Source: Plumapathes pennacea (taxonomy: Eukaryota > Cnidaria > Anthozoa > Antipatharia > Myriopathidae). From it: 64,000 nucleotides of DNA. This document shows, one piece after another, positions 1 through 54,600 of this stretch. Below the pieces are notes generated by a model. The model had not been told where the DNA came from. It ran no database searches and saw nothing but the letters and a program-made list of their open reading frames with translations. The DNA is taken from assembly GCA_964036295.1 (NCBI GenBank), contig OZ038470.1, positions 10,817,078-10,881,077 on the forward strand, in the 5' to 3' direction. Both the position numbers and the translations under genes were made by a program. Numbering within the stretch: the stretch's first letter is position 1; the number at the start of each line of letters is the position of its first letter.

Positions 1-41036
<41,036 letters not shown>

Positions 41037-41800
41037 CGTCTTTACACTCAACAGATTATCGCGCCTAAATTCAAGCGTTCTGCGTCCAATTTTTTCCAGA
41101 GTTTCCGTGAAACATTTCGCTTCCTTCCTGAAGGTCACCGAGCTAATGCCTCACGTAACAATATAGACATCTCGGAACTTAATTCTAAAACGCAGAAGTC
41201 GTCGGCTGTTCCTTTGATTTGAACTTTGTTGATTTACTTCATGCCCATTTGAATTCACGAAGTTAGAATGCCATGGTACTCACGCATTCTACAAACAAAC
41301 TTCTCCAACCATTACACCCAATACGCGATCGAAGTGAAGTGTGTGGTGACGATATCTGCCTTTCTTGTGGAGTTCGTTGTTAGAAATGCTATAGAAACCA
41401 GGCCGATCCGGTGACAAGGTCTGAAGGAATGTACACCAGGACCCCCACCTCTCTCCCCCTCAGTATATTTTTACACTTCTTTCCAAATATGGCAGCCTGT
41501 GAAATGGAAAGAGAACACAGGAGTATTAGGAGAGAAAAGAAGAAAAATAAAAGCCAAGGAACAAATGAAGAAAGAATAAGAAACAAATAAGGAAAAAACA
41601 AAGGAAAAAAAAACTGACGCACCTAAGGAAAGAAGTAAAGAGAATAGAAGCAAAAGTGAGGAAGAAAAAAAAATTCTCTAACTAATTAGGAAAGATAGAA
41701 GGGAAAGAAGGTGTTATTCTGGAGGTCACTGTCACTGAAACGGTTGAAATACCACCAGCAAGACTGATCAAACCACCCAACAAAATATGAAAACAAAGAC
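41037..41800. other. Upstream region of spectrin; no gene seen
   Basis: Between the spectrin start codon and the EHD 3'UTR. It should hold the spectrin 5'UTR and promoter; I see no clear TATA box. 41500-41720 is an A/G-rich low-complexity stretch (AAAGAAGAAAAATAAAAGCC, GGAAAGAAGTAAAGAGAATA). Confidence 0.5.
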
Positions 41801-41814
41801 AGCACAATATCTAT

Positions 41815-41820
41815 TTTATT
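41815..41820 (-). terminator. Candidate poly(A) signal (AATAAA) of the EHD gene
   Basis: TTTATT on the plus strand is AATAAA on the minus strand, about 1.5 kb past the EHD stop codon, followed downstream by CATA/T-rich sequence. It sits before the next gene's promoter region, so transcription of EHD probably ends near 41795. Inference only. Confidence 0.4.
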
Positions 41821-43357
41821 GACACACATACTTTTTGTGAAGATCAAAATAAGACTTACATAAATCCTGATCTTTCCATATTTAATTCATTTTTGTAAAT
41901 GCAGGCAGCGACTTAAAACACAAAAGCTATAAATCGCCAGTCCCAACAGAGAAAAATATGATATGCCTTCAAATGGCTGCATGAAATACTTGGAGAAGCA
42001 CTGGAATAAAGGGGCTCTAGTACATTAACATCAGCTTTTAAAATGTTATCTTTTAATACAAAAATAATATGCCCAGTACTGTAAATAGCAACAGCACATT
42101 GTTGAAATAACTAGGATGAAGATGTGTTACCTAGTAACACACTTTGACATTCTACACCAAAATGTAGTATTGTGAACAGTTCTTCTATAGTCCTGTACAA
42201 CTGTAGCTCTTCTCTAGCATATGGTTTGATTCTGAGACAAAGAAAAGCACTGTAAAAAGAGCAATCATATCTGATAGCCATTTGTGCCTTTTGTATATAT
42301 TTCTACTACAAAGTCCAGATTCTATGATAACAGTAGATACATATATACTGTTTGTTGATAAACATACTAATTAAAACTTTGGGAAATTACAATATTATCC
42401 AATGTCTCTTTTGTAGTTTTTGCTTCGCCTATTTTGAAATAGGAATCCTTGTGTTTATTGCATAAACAAGTTTTACTCAGCACAGGCAATCCTATGTTAA
42501 AGAATACAATAATACAGTATGCCTCAAGAAAATAGTATGCATACACCATGTTTGAGATAAAGCGACGAAGTTCCCTTGTGCCTCAATACCAGTAGTCACT
42601 GTATAGGTAACCAACTGTGTATCATGTAATCAGGGCTTAAAATTGATCATCAGATAACTTGTCCCAAAATCAATCTGCCAAATTCACAACAAGCCAGCAG
42701 CACTTATAGAAACTGACTTACTCTGCAGCCATTCTTTTGTATTTTATGCATAGAAAGTTGAGCACTCTTAAGGAAAACCTTACAAAAAACAAGGACATTG
42801 AGAAAGTCTACTAGCCCATCTGACACAATAAACTTTTCCTGCTAGCCCCAGACCTGATACTATGACATAGGTGTGTTATTATGAACCCACCCAAAATGTT
42901 CTCCAAATGTTATTGACTGCTTATACCATATGCATTTATAGCTTGGGACCATACACTATAGGCTGAAATAAGATGGGGAAAAAATCCATTTTCACAAAAA
43001 TCTTTGCCACAATTCTCCAACTCTGAAAGGGAATCCTAAAACAGTCATGATTGACTTGGTAATACTAGTAATTCTCTATTATTCATAAGCTAAGCTGTGG
43101 CATAACAGCTGTAAAAAAAGCAGCCTGCCAAAAATCAGATTTTCTATAAGTCATACTGTACTGTTGTATAGTGCATACCAGTATCTTGTTACAGGACAAA
43201 CACCATGCAGTGCATTTGATAATAATGTCATACCAATCATGGTAGTTCCTAAATAAATACTTACAGCAATCAACATTTGACCTATGTCAAGTTAATGTAG
43301 CATGCTATCATGTTATGGCCTTGGTGTGTTTGTTCCTTTCACATGAGTACTGTTTTT
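41821..43357 (-). other. Probable long 3'UTR of the EHD gene
   Basis: No open frame longer than about 60 codons with any coding look and no splice-linked exon was seen. It is AT-rich and largely free of the MITE families that fill the spectrin introns. Continuous with the EHD stop codon at 43358-43360. Confidence 0.5.
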
Positions 43358-45977
43358 CTAGTCATAGTCCAGTGATCCATTTCGATGTGATGGAGGCATC
43401 AGATGAGCTGGCAGCTCATCAGGAAGGTCGTCATCTTCAAGTTTGACCTTTATCAAGTACATTGCAAGAGCAAACTCTTCCTCATCCAGCGCTCCATCGT
43501 GATCCACATCAGCTAACGTCCATATGCGCCCCAGAACAGTTTTAGGAAGCTTTGACTTAATCATTTCACGCTTTGCCTTGGTGCCACTTAACTTCCCATC
43601 CATTGGACCAAGAGACTCGAAAATTTTGTCATACTTTGTCTTGAACTCGTCCACTACCCATCCTCCTACCCCAGCCCCAATAGCAGTCCCTTCACATGCA
43701 CCAGTTGCAAATGGGTTATTGGTTGCATGTGTGACAGTGAAAGCTCCACCCTTCACTGTTGTTTTGGAACTGTCTGCAACAGCTTCTTCTTGGGGAATCA
43801 TGGCCATCAATCGAGGAATATCAGTGGCCAACATGTGATCCAGCTTTTCGATGAGCTTTGGCTTCATTGTGTGAAACTCTGAGAAGTTTTGACCTTTCAG
43901 CTGCTCACGGAATTTGACAACAGATGGGAAATCTCCTGGGGAAATGTTGTGCTCCCGCTGGATCTTCTGAAAAACATCTACCAGCCCTTTCATTAACTGC
44001 TCTTTTTTCTTCTCCTTGCCAAACATTGATGGCATCTGGCTTTTTAACTCTGCAATGATGTATGCATGAACCTGATGAAGAAAGTACAAAACTTGAGCTG
44101 AAAGATTTGGTTTACCTCATTGTTTGCTTTTGTAGTTTATAATAATTTTTAGACTCAAATCCTGTATACTGTACCCTTTCACTCCCAAGAGTGATCAACT
44201 TAAATGCCCAGAGGATCTGCACTTTGAGCTTGAAAGTAAAAGGGTTAACCTTATAACTCCTTAGAAAACTTTTTTTTTTGTTTCAGTCTCGCCAGAGACA
44301 CACTGCACAGAACCAAACATTATTACCCTCTCTTGACCAAGAAATGACAAACCCATCATGACAACAAACAAAGTTAAGGTACTCTTTGCTGTTTGAGTTG
44401 AGAAGGTGTGTTACAGAGTGGTTATAATGGTGTTTTATTAGTGTCTTCTCTAGACAGAAGAACCTTACATAGTACCCATGAAACCTGTTTTTGACACAAT
44501 ATGGAGGCAAATTAAATAAAAATGGACATATTTCCATTGTCATGTTTGTGTATCTTCTTATGGTTGCTACAGTCAACTTCCTCTATAAGACAGACACCTT
44601 GGGACCAGCTTAAACTGTCAGTTTAAAGAGGTGTCCATCTTAAGATAGTTCAGGGGTGAATGACTGAAGAAACGGCCCTACCAGGTGTCCACTTTAGAGA
44701 GGTGTCTGTCTTTGAGGGGTGTCTGTTAAATGGGAGTTGACTGTACTGTACAGTATTTTGAAAACCAGACAGTGAATACATGTCTAATTCTAGAAACTGT
44801 GTTAGCATTACACAGTGGCTACTGTACATGATAAGTTTGGAATCAAAGTAATAAAGTATAGATATGTATATCACTACAATATTGATGTACATGTGCCACA
44901 TAGCCACTGTATATACAGTAAACAGAGCTCCACTGCATGAAATGTGGCCAAGCTAGCTTTTAAGTAAAGAGGCTTGTTGTTACAATATTTCTTGTACACT
45001 GTAAGCTTATGAAACAGAACTACAAATATGTCGAATGTACAAATGTTACTTGAACCACATACCTTCGCAAGACGGGCTCTCTTGATGAAATCGTTTAGTT
45101 TCCTCAGCGCCGCGTTTTTGGGGAGACTCTGGATGTCTTTAAATAGGTCGTTCGCCTCCATCTCAAAAAGCTTTCGGTTGTCATCAATCTGAAGTGGTTG
45201 ATCCCAGAACGAACCGATGTAGACCCGAGCAACTTCCGGCGTGTTGATGACTTTTCCGAGAGACCACATAAGGGCGCCATACACTCTCATGAGCTGTTGT
45301 GTGTTGACTTTATCAGCCTTGTTTAACACAATTCGGATTTTCTCATCGTATTCCCGAAGCACTTCGATGCCTCGCTGAAACTCGTCCGAAATGTCCAACT
45401 TGTGAGCATCAAAAAGGAGAATAATGCGGTCACACCTTTCCGCGAACCATTTTAGAATCTCTGTGAAATCGTATCCTCGAGCAACGCTCTGCTTTTCTCC
45501 CGACAAAATGCCTGGGGTGTCAACAATGGTAATGCTCTCCAAGACGGGATTGTTCATCTCTGAACAGTAAAACCTATTCAGGAAAGCATTGCCAAAGGAG
45601 CTCAACGTACGAAATTGCTTTCTGGGATCAACGATCAACGCGTTTCCGGGAATGACTTGATCGCGCTCTCCATGCATCACGGTGATGAAGCTATCGGTTG
45701 TGGGCTCTGGTCCAATCCTTATACCAGGAAAATCGCTCTCCAGGAGATACTTGATGAACGTGGTTTTCCCAGTAGAGTACTGACCGACCAACAGCACCAT
45801 GGGCTTTGCGCCAAAGTCGGGATCAGTCATGGACGGCGAGTGGAAGTCGCTAAATTGGTAGAAATCTTCCAGCGGTTTCAGGTTTTTGAAGTAAAGATTC
45901 TTGAGTCCATCCACGACTGACTCGAATACGTGTGGTGTCTTCCGAGCATCGTCATTTCGTTTCATCCAAGAAAACAT
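43358..45977 (-). CDS. EHD1: EHD-family ATPase (EH-domain-containing protein 1/3-like)
   Basis: Dynamin-like, membrane-remodelling ATPase of endocytic recycling. Two coding exons, 45063-45977 and 43358-44071, joined at LAK-VHAYII with a GTATGT donor and CATCAG acceptor, give 542 residues, close to the usual ~535-545. The start MFSWMKRNDD fits the family N-terminus; an in-frame ATG at 46040 would add 21 residues. The P-loop is GQYSTGKTTF, with DTPGILSGEKQ (G3) and NKADKV (G4). The helical region follows, then a linker with an NPF motif (NNPFATG) and a C-terminal EH domain with EF-hand DVDHDGALDEEEF. The gene ends DYD. Paralogue (EHD1, 3 or 4) cannot be fixed by eye; invertebrates usually have a single Past1-type gene. 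Its neighbour is the unrelated spectrin gene, also minus strand, about 2.3 kb downstream. Confidence 0.95.
44173..44248 (+). mobile_element. Internally deleted MITE family A copy, 76 bp
   Basis: ACCCTTTCACTCCCAAGAGT, GATCAACTTAAAT, then directly TTTGAGCTTGAAAGTAAAAG, GGTTAACC. Both termini are kept and most of the interior is lost. Located in the EHD intron. Confidence 0.8.
44568..44745. mobile_element. MITE-like element with TACAGTCAAC termini
   Basis: Left TACAGTCAACTTCCTCTATA and right ATGGGAGTTGACTGTA are inverted. Inside, GACAGACACCTT, GAGGTGTCCATCTTA, GAGAGGTGTCTGTC repeat in both orientations. Located in the EHD intron. Confidence 0.75.
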
Positions 45978-47270
45978 GTTTGCACTCTTACTTTGTGTCC
46001 GACTTCGAGTGAATGACCGACTCTCCCGTCTAACGAGCATGCGCAGAATGCCACGTCGTTTCGAGCAATGACTTCACCGATGACGTCACCAAGTCAAGCT
46101 GCTGCCGTCTGGAGGGTCCGTCGGTGAAACAATAAAACTAATCACAGAAGACAATATCTGAAATTGACATGTTCTCGGGGTCGCCGTGCTTTCGCGTGCG
46201 ACTTCAAATGCTTCTTTTTTACGTCGTTGTCAGGACGTGGACGACAGTTCGATAAAATAGCGGCAGTCGTTCTTCTTAGTAGGAAACGATGAAATCAATA
46301 GAACCTTGGCAAAAACGGGAATTGAGCAACCTAAGAATAGGCAAAGTTACAAAGACATAGGGAAAACAGAGACACTATTTTTTGGTTCCTCGCGTTGCCG
46401 TCGCCGTCCTAGGTTTCTTAAACTCCCTCTCACTAAAGGAAAACGTCAGCTAAAAGTCTTTAACGTGGAATACTATGAAAAACTGTCCGCCTTTCCCTCA
46501 ATTTCACTTTTGTTTGTTGTTTTCTTTTCAGGGGGGAGGGGGGGGGGGGTAATTTGTGATGACGCAAGGCAGAAGCCCCACCCATGAGCGCGCAAACACT
46601 GCGGCATTTCCACAGTTTGCTTTGAGAAACTGCTTGAACATTTTACTCTTTTGCGCACACGACTTTATTAGGTCATTTTCAATTCATTAAATACTTAGTT
46701 TATCAATATAATCTCACACGTTTCTTGAAACAAAACACACGTTCACGCCTCTAACTCCCTGTCAAGCTGTTGCATTGCACAAGCAAGGAAACAAATAATA
46801 GTATATCTCTAACCCACATATTGAACATGGTTCAAAAGCTCACTCGCGGAAGTCACTCACAAAAGCAGAAATGAACTCCCCGAGACATTTAGTTCAACAA
46901 AATGTGTCGAACTAAGCGGTTTGAGGACAATATTATGTCCAGCAAAATATATCGCCACTCTAGATTTGTCACAGACCTCCAAAATACGTATATCCTTTGC
47001 TGAGTCGTATAAAATAATATAAAAGCATTTTCTTGACACTCCTGGCTATCAGTGAAGCCGCATTTTAAATCCTTCGCTGAACAAACATAGCTATCACACA
47101 CTATTTCCTCCCTTCATTTTTTTAAACTGAAAGCTCTGCTTGTGATAGAATTCGACGAAGAATAGAAAAAAATAACTAATTTGGAAATTCCCTATGCCAA
47201 GCGACTGTACTGGGCAAAAGCCTCTCCACCCCTCCTCCCTAGTTGCTGTTTGTGTGTTTCCCGTGATGCA
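45978..47270. other. Intergenic region upstream of EHD; no gene seen
   Basis: Contains the expected EHD promoter (TGACGTCACC near 46080 is a CRE-like site). At 46383-46430, TTCCTCGCGTTGCCGTCGCC, GTCCTAGGTTTC resembles TTCCTCACGTTGCCTACACC at 36473. There is a G-rich run at 46531-46551. No supported coding exon. Confidence 0.5.
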
Positions 47271-48266
47271 CTAGGATATTGGCTCTTCTTTTAGTTCCTT
47301 CTCCAGCTCGTAAACTACGTTTACGATGGACTTGTGTTCCTCCAGAAGTTCTTCAAACTCTTTCACTTTCTTCTCACCTTCCATTTGTAAGGCCTATGGA
47401 CGAAAATAAGCGCTTTAGTCTAAAATAGGAAGCCTGTGCAAATACAGCCGCGTCACATCGCACCCCCCCCCCCCCCCCCCCCTTCACCTGACATAAAGTT
47501 TCAATGGGGGGGGAGCTCAATCGGCCGCTGTAACAGTATTTTTGGTCTGGGGTAAGGTACAATTTTCACAGAGATTAAGAAGACCATTGTGGCGGCAACA
47601 GTGTGTCCTTCGATGGCTGGCAAAGTGTGCGGCAACATTTGCTGCGCTCAGTGCAAACACAACAAACGTTTTTTGTGTCCGCAACAAATGTTTCGCGCGT
47701 GGCAAAGCGGGGAAACATTTGGGAAACATGCGCGCTAGCAATGTTGCCGCCGCAATGTGTCCTCGTTTTGTCAGGCCTTTACTGTAGTCTTAATACCAAA
47801 GTATAAATTCCAACAGTATATCTTTTGGAGCGACGTCCGCCACACGCCCGTTTCAATTAGCACAGTACCGTGGGTAGACGCAAAGCTGCGATAACCGAGT
47901 TGAAAACCTGCATGCCGGCGATGGTGCGTCTATATATTTTGAAGACTACGCATATCTTTGTAGCCGGACTTTACACCTCCTGGACTAACTTAAGTCTTAC
48001 CTGAATTTCAATGGATGCTCTCCTTTCTTTCTCCATGTCTAAAAGAGAAAAATAATTATACTAAACGGAGAAAACCACACAAGCACAGGACGTCATACAA
48101 AGACCTACATATGTGGCTTTCGTTAGTAGCCTCTTTAGTTTTCTTTGGGCCGAAGGTGTTTAGGATCTACAAAAAACCCAAAGCCCTAGAAAATGAAGCT
48201 GTACGGTTCTCCGTCAAAAGGGTTCAAGGGTCAAAACACTTTATTAAAGCTCTAACAGCCCCCAGT

Positions 48267-48314
<48 letters not shown>

Positions 48315-48577
48315 TCAATCCCGAAAAGGTTGTCCAGTCTAGATATATAAATACAAATATATCTGTCACATGACCACCTAAAACTATCGTGTTTTAAACT
48401 GGAAACACTCCAAAGGCTCTTGGTTGTACCATTCTAAGGACTAGCAACCATAAAATTATATAAACATGCTGACTTAATGTATTTCTTTGTAGTTATACGG
48501 TGTTTTTCAGTGGTCACGTGATAGATATAATTGCCTAAATATATATTTCAACTGGACAACCTTTTTGGGATTGACTG

Positions 48578-48629
<52 letters not shown>

Positions 48630-51600
48630 CGAGAGCCAAACTACACAAAGGCTAACAGGAAACTGATGGCATATTACACAATGTCGAACCTCTCTTAGCG
48701 GGAATGTAAATTTCCACTCCTCCGTCCTGGCCGTCTTCTGTGGTCAAATTAAGAGCAGGAAAAGCTTCACTTTCTGCTGGTAATTTCGCTTCTGCTGTCC
48801 CGTCACGCTTCACTGAACTCGACGGATCAGCGCCACCATTTTCATTTTGATCGCACGCCTGGGAGCCATTCACTTCACTTGCCTCAGACCCCACGCTCTC
48901 AATCTCCAAAGTTCCAGATTCGAGTTTAGGCAAGGTGCCATCTATGGAATTGCATAATATTGGTTAATAACTACGATCAAAACAACTCTGGGTATCGCCC
49001 GCAATGTTGCACACAATTGGATGAACACTTGGTATAACTCTTGCGCGTATTGTCACCCAACTCGAAGTTACTTCAGTCTATTGCTGCAAAACTGCGTGCA
49101 GCATTGCAACGTATGCCCAGAACTTTATGCCCACATTTCCTTATAACGTTGATTAAAAGAGCGCCCTACAATAATATGAAACTTTAGGTACGGGAACTTC
49201 TTTCGCATAGAGGGGTTACTTTAGTTTTCTGAGCTTTCGGATTGGGCAACATTCTCGGCCAATCAGGAGCGAAAGCAAAACCTGATTACGAGCACATGGC
49301 CGCACGTTTAGTTTTACTTCACAGTGACAACAGTTCAGGAGTTGGAAATGAACACTGCTGTGATAATGTACTCATTTAGAATTTTCATTTGAAATGGTGA
49401 CACCATTCCAGAGTTTGGAGTTAGAATCTGCTTATGTTCAGGAGGCAGTGTGGCTGAGTGGTTAGGGCGCCGGACTTGAAATCCGGAGGTCCCAGGTTCA
49501 AGTCCCGCTCTGACCACTAGCCCTGAGTTCAAATCCTCGGCCACACTATGTAAATAGCCACCTGGTTAACCTCCGACCAGTTGGGATTCTTAACAAATTT
49601 ACGTTCAGTTTACGATATTTGGTTTCTGAATTTCAAGTCTCCCCAATTTGCACGGCAGTGCTAAATACATTGAGACTTAAATAAAGTGATTTATTTATTT
49701 TATTTCAATCAAATTCGCCTTTGGCAGTGAAAGAATTAATCAAAAACAACACTATAGAAATGTCTCTACGCCACCACTAGAAAAACAACAGCGTGTGTAT
49801 ACAAACCTTGTTCAGACTCGAGTACTGGCGGCACAGGAGCCATGGAATCCTTGGAGCTCTCAACACACGAATACGGAGTAGGAGGCGGAGGAGCGTGCCC
49901 TGGAAGAGCAGCAACAACAGCCAGCTTCCCCGTGCTGCACCGACTCTGTACGCCGACTATAGCGCCCGTCGGAGCAGCGTTCTTCAAGCTCGGCTGACTC
50001 AGTGGGTTAAAATTTATGACTGCAGCCGCTGGACAGGCCAGGCTCACGCTCTTTAACTTTCCCGCCTGTTTGGCGTTGTACACCAGCGGTGGGTCGTGTT
50101 GTGGTTTTTGGTGCCGAAAGGACGTCGATTGGGGAGATTTGTCCGATGCGAAGAATGGCAGAGGAATCAGGATTGGGCGGACTTTCTCTCTGAAAAAGTT
50201 GGAATAAATTCTAAGGTCAAGAGTATGTGCGGGTAGAAGTATTAAAGTGCTACTACGATCATATTGGTCAATAGTTCATGTTTCTGCCAAATCAATAGTT
50301 AACATCCTAATTTAAAAGATCACCAAAGTGCATTTTCATACGATGAAGGAAAGCGAGCTTTTTCAGCGTTCAAAATCTCTGTATTTTCCCGCCGCCATGT
50401 TCCTGCGATCTGGTTACTAAATTCAGTTGTGACGGCATTTTCTCAAGTCGCGGCAACTCACATAGCTAATTCCTCATACAAACTGCGGTATTTTTCACTG
50501 GATGAACTACTAACGGTATTCACTTTGAGCTTCAGTAATTGGTGGCTGCATTAGCTTCTCAGTAGCTCGTTCCAACTTACTGTTTGAGAGCAGTTTGTTC
50601 CGTGATGCCCGTTGAATAGCCGACTCTTGAATTCAACTCTGTCAGTGTTTTCTCAGCGAGTTGTTCCCGTGGAACTTCTGCCTGCGCAACTTTATCCTCT
50701 GGTCTCCTCTGGTGTGACGACTTTGGGCAACTTCTACAGGAACAAAACACTAATTTGTTTTGTCATTTGAAACAGTTTCATCTTTTTAAGCGAACATTGG
50801 GAAAATTTCTGACAAACAACCCAAGAAACCATGCGAGCTTGGTTGTGTTTCCTAACAGTTTCATAGTGTGGCTATGGCGTGGGGAAAGGAGAAAAAGAAA
50901 CGTTTTGCTTTGTCGCCGTTTGAAAGGTACTATATTGTACGCAGTGCACACGCGTTTGTTTTTCTTACTTGTACACACCTAAGTAGCAGGGGTGAAGAGG
51001 TCTGTATGTACTGCACGGGTACTCTCCTTCTGTTCTTGTGACCAGGATATAACAGGCTGTACAGCGAGTCTGTGTTACCCTGAAACATGCACAAACAAGT
51101 TCAACTTCTGTTCTTGTGACCAGGATATAACAGACTGTACAGCGAGTCTGTGTTACCCTGAAACATGCACAAACAAGTTCAACTTCTGTTCTTGTGACCA
51201 GGATATAACAGACTGAACAGTGAGTCTGTGTTATCCTGAAACATGCACAAACAAGTTCAACTTCTGTTCTTGTGACCAGGATAAAGCAAACTGTCAGTGA
51301 GTCTGTGTTAACCCGAATTTAATTGTCCATGGGGCAACTCAATAATAACACCCTTTCACTCCCAAGAGTTTTCAACTTCATTTTCACACCAGAGATATGA
51401 CCTACAGTAAGGAGGACTTGGCTCTTGATTCCTTGCTCAAATGAAAGCTGATTAAACTATCAATTCCCAGTACATCGCTTTTAAATAATCTCATAATTTT
51501 GAGCTTGGGAGTGAAAGGGTCAGAGCGGTTTTCGGATGACTGTCGAAAGTAATTGTGTGATTGCTTTGGTTTTGCGTTCGCTTCGCTTTCGGATTGGTCC

Positions 51601-54600
51601 ACACGAGTTTGTCAGCATGCTCAGCCAATCAGGAACAAAACCAAAACCAAAACCAAAACCAAAACCAAACACTTCTCACGCAAGCGATGGCGTGTACTCG
51701 CACTGCTGATTGGAAAGTAAAACCAAACGCAAGACCAAACGTAAATTACTTTGGATTCCAATTGGCTGAACTGTTTTCTCTCCGTCTCTGTGATTGGCCT
51801 TTGTGATTACTTTGGTTTTGGTTTTCGACAGTCATCCGAAAACGACTCTAATAACAAGTGTAATTTACAAGTTGGACCAGTTTTATCAACACGTTGAAAC
51901 GCACTTTAATCCAACATCGTGGCCAAATACTGCGGCAGCTATATATTTGTGCCCTGTATTCGTAGCTTTTTACAGACTTTTGTCAGATAATGTCCCTTTG
52001 ATGGTGTTAAAATATGGTCCAACTTGTAAAACACACATGCAAGTGTTTATCAAATTGGCCTCAGAACAAGGCACTGCTAAAGTCCAAGCCCCAACAAACG
52101 GTAGCTCGATTAACCCCAGGTTATTTTCAGGCAACCTATACCATCAACATAGCTTCTTTCTTTTCTTTCTTTTTTTGAAATTGGTAAAATTTATTACCTG
52201 AGGGTAATACTGGCACGAATAAATTTGTTTTGTTGTTGTTGTTGTTGTTGTTGTTGTAAGGGATACGTCAAAATCCATTTTGCTTACGTGGCAGATTCTC
52301 TGATACACCTCCTCCAAACCAGCCAACTCCGCCTGTATGAATTCCTTCTCCACATCGGACAGCACCCTGAAATTCTTTGCTCTACTGGAGTCAGGGCTCA
52401 TAGAAACATCAATTGCGCATGCGTCTGGGTCCTGAAAGCTCGGTGTTCTATCGCTATCAGCACTTTTTACAGCTGAAGCATACACGGATTTCCTGTGATA
52501 AAAGAAAAGAGTAAAAGTTTGCCCTGAATTGCAGAAGTTCTCGGAAGCTCGGGCTGCGCGGCCGAGCAGGGCTAAGGCCGAAAATAGAAAGTTCGAAGCG
52601 TACATAAAATAATAAGTGTGTTGTTAAATGATGTCCACCACAGCTGACATGTGATGTATGTCTCTCTGTCTCTGCCTGTGACCGTCTGCCCAAGTCTGCG
52701 CTTGTGTCTAGGCTTGCATTCTACGTCCGCTTGTTTCTGCGTCTGTCTCCATCTGTGCGCGTTCTCCGTCCATCTGTGCGTGCGTGTCTGCAATCGTGTG
52801 TGTGCTCTGTCCGCCTGCATGTGCGTGTCTCCGTTTGCCTACATACGCGTGTCTCCCTCTGCGTGCGCGTGTCTCCGTACGTTTGCGTGCGCGCGTCTCC
52901 GTTCGTCTGCGTTCTCCGTCCGTCTGCATGCGCGTGTCTCCATCTGTTTGCGTTCTCCGTCCGCTTGCATGCGCGTGTCTCCTTTCGTCTGCATGCGCGT
53001 GTTTTCGTTCGTCTGCGCGTGCATGTTTCCGTCATGCTCGTGTCTCCGTTCGTCTGCGTTCTCCGTCCGTCTGATGACAACTTCACACTAAAGGTGATGC
53101 GACAGGCAGTAAAGGCACGCGTAAACATTAGCTATCGGTCATTTTGGGCAAAGTTGTGAAGAAATGGAAAGTTAAAATGGACACATAACAGGAAACTGAA
53201 GTTCGCGCGCGTGCGTGTAAATCAACAAAACGTGTGCAACTGTCGTAGTGTTGCGTCATGTTCAGCGTGTGAGCACGTGTCACGATTCCACCAATCACGC
53301 GAGAGGAATTATTTAATGGATGATAAGGGCTTATAACGCCTTGGTTTACACCTACCTGGCCAGTGTCTTGAAACTGAATGGTGTTGATGGAGGCGGTTGA
53401 GCTGTTCTTGGTTTTGGGGGTTGACACGGTCGTGTGGGTTTGGGTCTGGCATGCTACAAATGACCAAGAAATAAACAGTTTTTGAATTAAGATTTTTACA
53501 AATCTGAGCTAGCTACCACTTGTCAGCAAATCACTCACATTTTCTTTGTGCAATGTTTGTTTTACAAGCTCAAAAGAAAGAATATTAACACTAAACCATT
53601 GGTTCTTCATTGTACAAATATTATTTTGGTCCTTAAAGATCTAGTAAATTTAAAAGCTTACTTAAGGGTGGGCAGTAAAAACACTAGCTGGTGTAAGTTT
53701 GAACCACATTTACCCTCACCCTCCACTGGACATAAGTCCACTGATAACAAGCATCCCTATTTCCATTATTAGGTTTCCAGTAACTAATACAAGGGATATG
53801 AATACTGATGTCAGTCACTTTCAAAATTATAATGTATAATAGTTTGGTCTGAAATAGCTGGGTAAGAGTTTTTATAACCATTTTGGCACAATCTCATCCA
53901 AGATTATGTGGAGAACTACCCCATTCCATCGGCTTGAGTTCCACTTTCTACCTCATCCTGCAGGTTTTAATAAACCTTTAATCCCCAAGGTGGTAAAAAT
54001 GAAAAGTCTCCTTTCAACACGTGGACAACTGCATGAAGTCCAGCATGGAGAAAATAGCAGGCAAGCTGGTGAACCTATTAATTCTCCCAAACTCTACCTA
54101 CACAGTTTGTTCAAGACAGGTTGGGAGAATTTAGCTCTAGGTACTTGGGGGTTAATAGGGAAAACCTGACCTTTATGGGGTAGGCAGAGAAACTGGTCTT
54201 CTCTGCTGGCTTGTGCAGTCTGAATGGGTCTGGCCTCCTTTTCTATGGAAATAAAATAAATAGGATAAATATCAGTACCCCTCTCGTTGTAGATGTTTTA
54301 CGCACCCATGTTTATATTTACATCCAGAGGTCGACTTTTGTGAAGCACCCACATTGTGACTGATCGATCTGACTGTCACAGTGGTTGCTGTATTCAATAC
54401 ACTTCCGAGTTTGTGCTTATTCATTTTGCAACAAAACGTAGGAAAACATTAATAGTCACTGGGTATGCAAAGCATGTATGGTCAGAGGGTCTCTTAACCC
54501 TTTCACTCTGGACAGTGACCAACTTCTTGATTTTTTTTTCGTTTCAGATATCTTACAGTCTGGAGATTAAGCCATTTCAAAGATGCCTGATGCCTGTTGT

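Noticed and set aside
41037-41138. 34-residue N-terminal extension of spectrin
   Set aside because: An in-frame ATG exists at 41138, but the extension has no family match; kept only as an alternative start.
47542-47806. 81-codon plus-strand frame near the end of the uncharacterised gene
   Set aside because: Overlaps a GGCAACA/TGTTGCC-rich repeat; no splice-linked neighbours or family match.
49444-49515. A functional tRNA-Ser(UGA) gene
   Set aside because: A and B boxes and the anticodon loop are present, but the long variable arm and a proper acceptor stem are missing, and SINE body and tail sequence follow.
51028-51315. CRISPR-like array
   Set aside because: The units are directly adjacent 78-bp tandem copies without unique spacers, in a eukaryotic intron.
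52651-53159. Cys/Arg-rich proteins on either strand
   Set aside because: All frames are open because of a GC-balanced minisatellite; no splice or homology support.
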